Source: Ornithinimicrobium cerasi (lineage in GTDB: Bacteria; Actinomycetota; Actinomycetes; Actinomycetales; Dermatophilaceae). Taken from it: DNA of 64,000 nt. The DNA is taken from contig NZ_QZMN01000006.1 of the NCBI RefSeq assembly GCF_003702705.1, forward strand, positions 1 to 64,000, given 5' to 3'. A program made the position numbers and the translations under genes. Shown in pieces: positions 59,350-64,000 of this stretch (positions are counted from its first letter, which is position 1; each line of letters begins with the position of its first letter). The notes under the pieces were generated by a model. That model saw only the letters and a program-made list of their open reading frames with translations. It had not been told where the DNA came from and searched no databases.

Positions 59350-60558
59350 TCAGGACTGGGAGAGCAGGTACCTGCCGAAGTGCGGCACCGTGAACGCGAT
59401 CCGGCCACGTTCGCCGGAGTAGATGAGGCCCTTCTTCAGCAGGGCGTCGCGCGCCGGGGAGAGGGACTGCGGCTTCCGGCCCAGGTGCGCGGCCAGGTCC
59501 GCCGTGGCGACCGACCCGACCTCGTCGACGTCCTCACCCTCGGCCAGTCGCTCGGCCGCCACCTCGGCCATGGCCCGGAGGTACTCCCGCTCCCCCGGCG
59601 TCGCGCGCTCGTAGCGGGACCCGAAGAAGCCGACCGCCAGCTCGGCCTCCGCCTCGGGCGAGCCGACGCGCACGTCCTCGGCGGTGATCGGTGACGCCGG
59701 GGCGAGGTCCCAGACCTCCTTGCCGTAGGCCTGGATGAAGTAGGGGTAGCCGCCGGTCGCGGCATACATCTCCCCCAGAGCGTCCGTGGACCAGGTGGCG
59801 CCCTCGTCCTCGGCGGGGGACTGGAGCGCGCGGGCCGCTGCCTCGCGCGAGAGCCGGTCGATGCGGTTGTAGCGGAAGAGCCGCTCGGAGTAGGACTTCG
59901 ACGCCGAGAGCACCGCGGGGAGGTGCGGCAGCCCGGCGCCCACGACGATGACCGGGAGCGCGTTCTGCGACAGCTCGTGGCACGCCGCGCAGAGCGCGGA
60001 GACGTCGTCCGACGCCAGGTCCTGCATCTCGTCGATGAAGATCGCCACCCCCTTGCCGACGTCCGCGGCGAGCCCGCCCACGTCGGTGAAGAGCTCGACG
60101 AGGTCGATCTCGATGTCGCCCGAGTCAGCGCGGCCGGTGACCGCCGGGACGTCGATGCCGGGGTTCCACCGCTCGCGCAGCTTGGCCCCCGGCTGGTCCT
60201 TCTGCGCGAACGCCTTGATGACCCCGAGGACGTGGTCCACCTCCTCGCCGCGCGGGTGTCCGAGCTCGCGCACGGCGACGTGCAGCGCCGCGGCCATCGG
60301 GCGGCGCATCCCCTGCTCCGGCCGTGCCTCGTACTTCCCGGTCCCCCACCGGGCACGGACCGCTGCGGACCGCAGGGCGTTGAGCAGGACGGTCTTGCCG
60401 ACCCCGCGCAGCCCGGTGAGGATCATCGAGCGCTCCGGCCGCCCGCGTCGGATGCGCTCCAGGACGACGGTGAACCGGTCGAGCTGCTCGTCCCGGCCGG
60501 CGAGCTCGGGCGGACGCTGCCCGGCACCGGGGGCGTAGGGGTTTCGGATGGGATCCAC
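59350..60558 (-). CDS. AAA-family ATPase with C-terminal winged helix
   Basis: A 402-residue ATPase. Walker A is LTGLRGVGKTVLL near residue 50 and Walker B VAIFIDEMQDLA near 175; a C-terminal winged helix covers about 330-395 (GRKPQSLSPARDALLKKGLI). The layout resembles Orc1/Cdc6-like or STAND-related ATPases that recur across actinobacterial genomes without known role. TACAGT ends six bases before GTG 60558. It lies next to type VII secretion genes, but a functional link is unproven. Confidence 0.82.
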   Translation of the reverse strand: MDPIRNPYAPGAGQRPPELAGRDEQLDRFTVVLERIRRGRPERSMILTGLRGVGKTVLLNALRSAAVRARWGTGKYEARPEQGMRRPMAAALHVAVRELGHPRGEEVDHVLGVIKAFAQKDQPGAKLRERWNPGIDVPAVTGRADSGDIEIDLVELFTDVGGLAADVGKGVAIFIDEMQDLASDDVSALCAACHELSQNALPVIVVGAGLPHLPAVLSASKSYSERLFRYNRIDRLSREAAARALQSPAEDEGATWSTDALGEMYAATGGYPYFIQAYGKEVWDLAPASPITAEDVRVGSPEAEAELAVGFFGSRYERATPGEREYLRAMAEVAAERLAEGEDVDEVGSVATADLAAHLGRKPQSLSPARDALLKKGLIYSGERGRIAFTVPHFGRYLLSQS

Positions 60559-60666
60559 GATCGGACTGTATGCGCTCGTCTAGCGAGATCGCGAGAGACA
60601 CGCAGAGAGGACGATCGACCCTCAAGTCCTCCCCCCGAGGACGCGAGCACGGGCCGGGGACCAGAG

Positions 60667-60694
60667 CAGGGCCGGGACGAGCGTCCCGGCCCTG
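60667..60694. terminator. intrinsic-type terminator hairpin after the WXG100 gene
   Basis: CAGGGCCGGGAC (60667-60678) and GTCCCGGCCCTG (60683-60694) form a perfect 12-bp stem with a 4-base loop, 16 bases after the minus-strand WXG100 stop. No T-tract follows, as often in actinobacteria. The rest of 60571-60710 shows nothing else. Confidence 0.75.
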
Positions 60695-60710
60695 CGTCGT
60701 CCACCTGGTC

Positions 60711-60986
60711 TCAGATGCGGTCGGCCTCGCCGGTCGCCGCCGCCAGGTTGTTGTGCTGGGTCCGGATGTCCTCCTTGGCCTCGTTCAGCGCCTCGACCAG
60801 CTTGGGGGTCAGGGTGGGCTTGAACGTGGACCAGGCGTCACGGAACTTCTCCGAGTTCGTGCCGGTCCAGACCGCGCTCCCGAGCGAACGGTCGACGTCG
60901 CCGGCGATCCGGGTGATGTCCTGGGCCGACGTGTCCAGGGTCCTGTGCAGGTCCCGCAGGGTTGCGAGCTCGCCACCAACAGCCAT
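60711..60986 (-). CDS. WXG100-family type VII secretion substrate
   Basis: A 91-residue ESAT-6-like protein: two helices joined by the WxG turn in SAVWTGTNSEKFRDAW (WTG). Length and start (AVGGELATLRDL) are typical. GGAAAGGAC precedes ATG 60986. It is encoded just downstream of EccC on the same strand; no second WXG100 gene is adjacent, so it may form a homodimer. Likely secreted by the EccC-powered system. Confidence 0.9.
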   Translation of the reverse strand: MAVGGELATLRDLHRTLDTSAQDITRIAGDVDRSLGSAVWTGTNSEKFRDAWSTFKPTLTPKLVEALNEAKEDIRTQHNNLAAATGEADRI

Positions 60987-61166
60987 GATGATGTCCTTTC
61001 CGAGGGTGTTTCAGGTCAGGACCGCACCCCCCACAGTTACCCTCGGCGGTGCGATCGGTCCTCACCATAGGCAGACCTGTCGGACCCTGTCCACCGCGTC
61101 CCTGGCCGATGTCTGCCACGACCCACGAGTGGCAGGGAACTGCCACGGGCGGCTGGGCGCCGTCGG

Positions 61167-64000
61167 TCAGCCCGGCCAGATCACCTGCACCCGGGCCGCC
61201 TGCCCGGACAGCACCAGGTAGCCACCGCCGGGGGCCATCGGCTGACCGTAGGCCGACCGGTTCAGACGTGCACCGAACAGGTCCGCGTCAGCGCTCGACT
61301 GGGGCGCCAGCATGACCCCGCTGCCCGACTTCTTCAGCACGGCTGCGGGGCCCCGGTAGTGCGCCTGCAGGTCGGCGGGGTTGCCGGCCCCGACGAGGAG
61401 GTTGTCGGTGTCCCGCATCGACTCCAGGGTGCGCACCAGGGCGTCCGCGAGCCAGCCGTCCGCCCCGACCAGCTCCGCGTCGTCGACGACCACGAGGAGC
61501 GGCGTCGGGTCGGCCACGAGCCGCGCGAGCTCGGCGGGCACCTGCGTCTGGTCGCTGGACAGGTCCCACGGCCCCCACACCCCCGGCCCCGTCAGCTCGC
61601 GCAACGGGCTGGCGCGCGGGGTGACGACCGCGACGTGCCAGCCACGACCCAGGGCCGCCGTCGCCAGCTGCCGCAGGACGGTGGACCTCCCGGTGCGTCT
61701 CGCGCCGGTGACGAGGAGGCCCGGCCCGTGGTCGACGGCGTCGAGGTGGCGCAGCCCCAGCGTGTCTCCCCCGACCGCGACGGGAAGGGAGGTGGCGGCG
61801 ACCACGAGCCCCTCCGCCGCCTCCTGGGCCGCGAGCCGGTCCGCCTCGGCCGCGTCGACCCGCACCGGCAGCACGTCGACGTGGAAGGGCCGGCGGGAGC
61901 GCGGCAGGTCGGCATACCGTGCGGTGCTGGCGCGGGCGAGGGACTGCAGCGCCCGGACCTGGGCGGTGCCGGAGGGGTCGACGTCCAGGAGGGCCACCTG
62001 CGTCTCGCGCAGCCCGTCGGCCCGGAAGCCCCGCCCCTCCACCATGCTGTCCGGCACCTTCTTGGTCGGCATGCCGATCGTGCTGAAGTCGCCGGGGTCG
62101 GTCATCCGCAGCATGAGCTTGTCGTCGAGCAGGGTCGCCATCCGGCCCAGGCTCAGCGACCGGTCCCCCGTCATCACCACCCGCACACCCACCGCGGCAC
62201 CCTCCTGGAGGATCTGCTGGAAGGCCACCACGAGCCGGCCACCGTCGAGCCCGTCGTAGGCCTGGAAGAACCCCTCCCACCGGTCGAAGAGGATGAGCAC
62301 GTAGGGCAGGCGCTCCTCCTCGGGGACGGCGGCCCGCTGCTCGGTCACGTCGGCGAAGCCGGCCTCGGCGAGCTGCTGCTGACGGGCGCTGATCAGGTCC
62401 CTCAGGCGGCCGATCAGACGCTCCATCCGGTCGGTCTGGTCCCGTGCGACGACCGCGCCCACGTGCGGCATCGCCTGCAGGGGCAGCAGCGCGTTGTTGC
62501 CGTTGTCGATGCCGTAGACGTGCACGTCGGCCGGGGACAGATCGCGCGCGACGGCGCCGACGAGGGCCCGCAGTGCGGTCGAGCGCCCGCTGCGCGACGC
62601 CCCGACGATCGCCAGGTGGGCCCCGCGCTCGAGGTCGTAGGTCGCCACGTCACGACGCTGCTCGGCGGGCAGGTCCACCACCCCCAGCGGGAGCACGAGG
62701 CGCTCCGCGGAGGGTATGCCGTGCGGGTGCGCCGCGAGCACGTCCGCCATGGTCACCCCGTCCTCGAGGGCCGGCAGCCAGGGGCTCGGCGGGGCCTGCA
62801 CCCCCGAGCTCTCGCTGGCCTCCTGGCAGGCGAGCACGAGGGCGGCGAGGTCGGTCGGCACGCTCGCGTCCTCCTCGGCGACGGCCGCGGCGGGCGGTGC
62901 CACGCCCAGCTCGCGGAACGGCATACCCCTCAAGCGCACCTGCGCGGTGCGGCCCCGGCCCCGCGCCCGACCGCCGACCCGGGACGACTGGAAGGGGATG
63001 AGGCTGGAGTGGCCGAGGCGGGCGTAGGCGCGGCCCGGGGTCGCCTTGGAGATCTCGGCGGCGTCGCGGGACTCGATGACGTCCTGCGAGTCGTTCGCGT
63101 CGGTGACGCGCAGCGCGATCCGCAGGTTGGTGTTGGACTTGATCTCGGCGCTCACCACGCCGGCGGGGCGCTGCGTCGCCAGGATGAGGTGCACCCCCAG
63201 CGAGCGGCCCCTGCGGGCGATGTCGACGAGGCCGGTGACGAAGTCCGGCAGCTCGGCGACGAGCGCCGCGAACTCGTCGATGACGATGAGCAGGCGCGGC
63301 ATCGGGGCGTCGCCCGGTCCGCGCGCGGCGAGGTAGTCCTCGATGTCCTTGGCGTCGGCCGCGGCCAGCTGGTGCTCGCGCCGTCGCAGCTCGGCCCCGA
63401 GCGACTCCAGCGCGCGTCCGGTGAGGTGGCCGTCGAGGTCGGTCACCATGCCGACCGTGTGCGGCAGCCGGTTGCAGTCCTTGAAGGCCGCGCCACCCTT
63501 GTAGTCGATGAGCACGAACGTCATCTCGTCGGGGCGGTTGCGCACCGCGAGCGAGGCGATGACCGTCTGGAGGAGCTCGGACTTGCCGGACCCGGTGGTG
63601 CCGGCCACCAGGCCGTGCGGCCCGTCGCGGACCAGGTCGACGGCGAACGGCCCCTCGACCCCCTCGCCGATCACCGCCGTCGTGGTCCTCCCGACCTGGC
63701 GCCACAGGTCCTCGACCGCGGCACCGGTCGGCGGGTCGAGGCGCAGCACGTCGAGGAGGCGGCTCGCGGTCGGGATCGACGCGGCGGCGTCCTGCGCCGA
63801 GACGTCCCGGACCGGGGAGACCGCCCGGGCGACCCGCTCCGCCCACGCGGTGCTGACCAGGTCGGGACGCACCCCCTCGACCACCCAGCGCTCGGTGACC
63901 CGCACCGTCATGAGGGGCTCGTCCGCCTGGACCACCGCGGAGCACTCCTCCGGGAGGAGGCGCTCGTCCTCGTCGAGGCAGAGGAAGGTCATCTGCACGG
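61167..64000 (-). CDS. eccC: type VII secretion ATPase EccC (N terminus beyond window)
   Basis: The C-terminal 940 or so residues of an FtsK/SpoIIIE-type secretion ATPase. The first ATPase domain is intact: Walker A GTTGSGKSE, Walker B LLIVIDEFAAL. Domains two and three have Arg in place of the Walker Lys (GASRSGRST and GARRTGRST), as in EccC, where these sites are regulatory. AYDGLDGGRLV and LVVVDDAELV are their Walker B regions. The membrane helices and any FHA part lie past position 64000. The 180 bases to the WXG100 gene contain its ribosome site only. Confidence 0.93.
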   Translation of the reverse strand, partial: VQMTFLCLDEDERLLPEECSAVVQADEPLMTVRVTERWVVEGVRPDLVSTAWAERVARAVSPVRDVSAQDAAASIPTASRLLDVLRLDPPTGAAVEDLWRQVGRTTTAVIGEGVEGPFAVDLVRDGPHGLVAGTTGSGKSELLQTVIASLAVRNRPDEMTFVLIDYKGGAAFKDCNRLPHTVGMVTDLDGHLTGRALESLGAELRRREHQLAAADAKDIEDYLAARGPGDAPMPRLLIVIDEFAALVAELPDFVTGLVDIARRGRSLGVHLILATQRPAGVVSAEIKSNTNLRIALRVTDANDSQDVIESRDAAEISKATPGRAYARLGHSSLIPFQSSRVGGRARGRGRTAQVRLRGMPFRELGVAPPAAAVAEEDASVPTDLAALVLACQEASESSGVQAPPSPWLPALEDGVTMADVLAAHPHGIPSAERLVLPLGVVDLPAEQRRDVATYDLERGAHLAIVGASRSGRSTALRALVGAVARDLSPADVHVYGIDNGNNALLPLQAMPHVGAVVARDQTDRMERLIGRLRDLISARQQQLAEAGFADVTEQRAAVPEEERLPYVLILFDRWEGFFQAYDGLDGGRLVVAFQQILQEGAAVGVRVVMTGDRSLSLGRMATLLDDKLMLRMTDPGDFSTIGMPTKKVPDSMVEGRGFRADGLRETQVALLDVDPSGTAQVRALQSLARASTARYADLPRSRRPFHVDVLPVRVDAAEADRLAAQEAAEGLVVAATSLPVAVGGDTLGLRHLDAVDHGPGLLVTGARRTGRSTVLRQLATAALGRGWHVAVVTPRASPLRELTGPGVWGPWDLSSDQTQVPAELARLVADPTPLLVVVDDAELVGADGWLADALVRTLESMRDTDNLLVGAGNPADLQAHYRGPAAVLKKSGSGVMLAPQSSADADLFGARLNRSAYGQPMAPGGGYLVLSGQAARVQVIWPG

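Overview
The window is a stretch of chromosome from a high-GC actinobacterium. The base composition, the cytochrome bd locus with a fused CydDC, the DUF4446 and DUF5926 proteins, the EccC/WXG100 secretion genes and the many leaderless starts all point there. Gene content is most like Intrasporangiaceae or Ornithinimicrobiaceae (Serinicoccus/Ornithinimicrobium type); this placement is an inference from family recognition, not from a marker gene. No rRNA, tRNA, integrase, transposase or CRISPR array was seen.

Layout. 0.1-2.2 kb: an ABC ATPase, a DivIVA-domain protein and galE. 2.3-9.7 kb: a BlaI-type repressor and M56 protease followed by cydA, cydB and a fused cydDC, with similar dyads upstream of the repressor and of cydA. 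9.8-13.3 kb: purB, a YjbR-like protein, then overlapping genes for a barstar-type inhibitor, a membrane-anchored RNase Sa-type ribonuclease and a PPOX-type protein. 13.3-16.3 kb: copper homeostasis (csoR-copZ-copA) behind a perfect CsoR operator. 16.3-17.8 kb: a VOC protein and an rRNA methyltransferase. 17.8-21.1 kb: four tightly packed genes for unrecognised membrane proteins. 21.4-25.1 kb: HAD phosphatase, NatAB-like exporter, acetyltransferase-like protein. 25.1-29.8 kb: a two-component system, serS and a lipid/diacylglycerol kinase.

29.9-37.5 kb: a reductase-like protein, an HxlR regulator divergent from a cytosolic HtrA-like protease, a phosphatase-like polytopic membrane protein, DUF4446, a GT2 glycosyltransferase, DUF5926 and a 3-hydroxyisobutyryl-CoA hydrolase-like enzyme. 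37.7-42.7 kb: a large LuxR-type ATPase regulator coupled to a 63-residue ORF, and a stand-alone MurE-like ligase. 42.8-44.3 kb: a repeat-bearing surface protein and an unusual sortase. 44.7-50.3 kb: an amylosucrase-family enzyme with a three-gene sugar ABC importer. 50.4-57.4 kb: SprT-like protein, K+ channel with a small membrane partner, DUF3806-like protein, purine permease, lipoprotein and divergent ohr/ohrR. 57.4-59.3 kb: a methyltransferase and small membrane/regulator genes. 59.3-64.0 kb: an AAA ATPase, a WXG100 protein and the C-terminal part of EccC (type VII secretion), running off the window.

Three signals cut across the genes. The octamer GGCATACC/GGTATGCC occurs 29 times by hand count, where base composition predicts about two. 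Many genes begin 6-8 bases after a TANNNT hexamer, indicating widespread leaderless transcripts. Several non-coding repeats sit at gene ends: a 29-bp array at 21.1 kb and a 32-bp array at 44.3 kb, both between convergent genes, plus long palindromes, one of which lies inside the cydDC reading frame.
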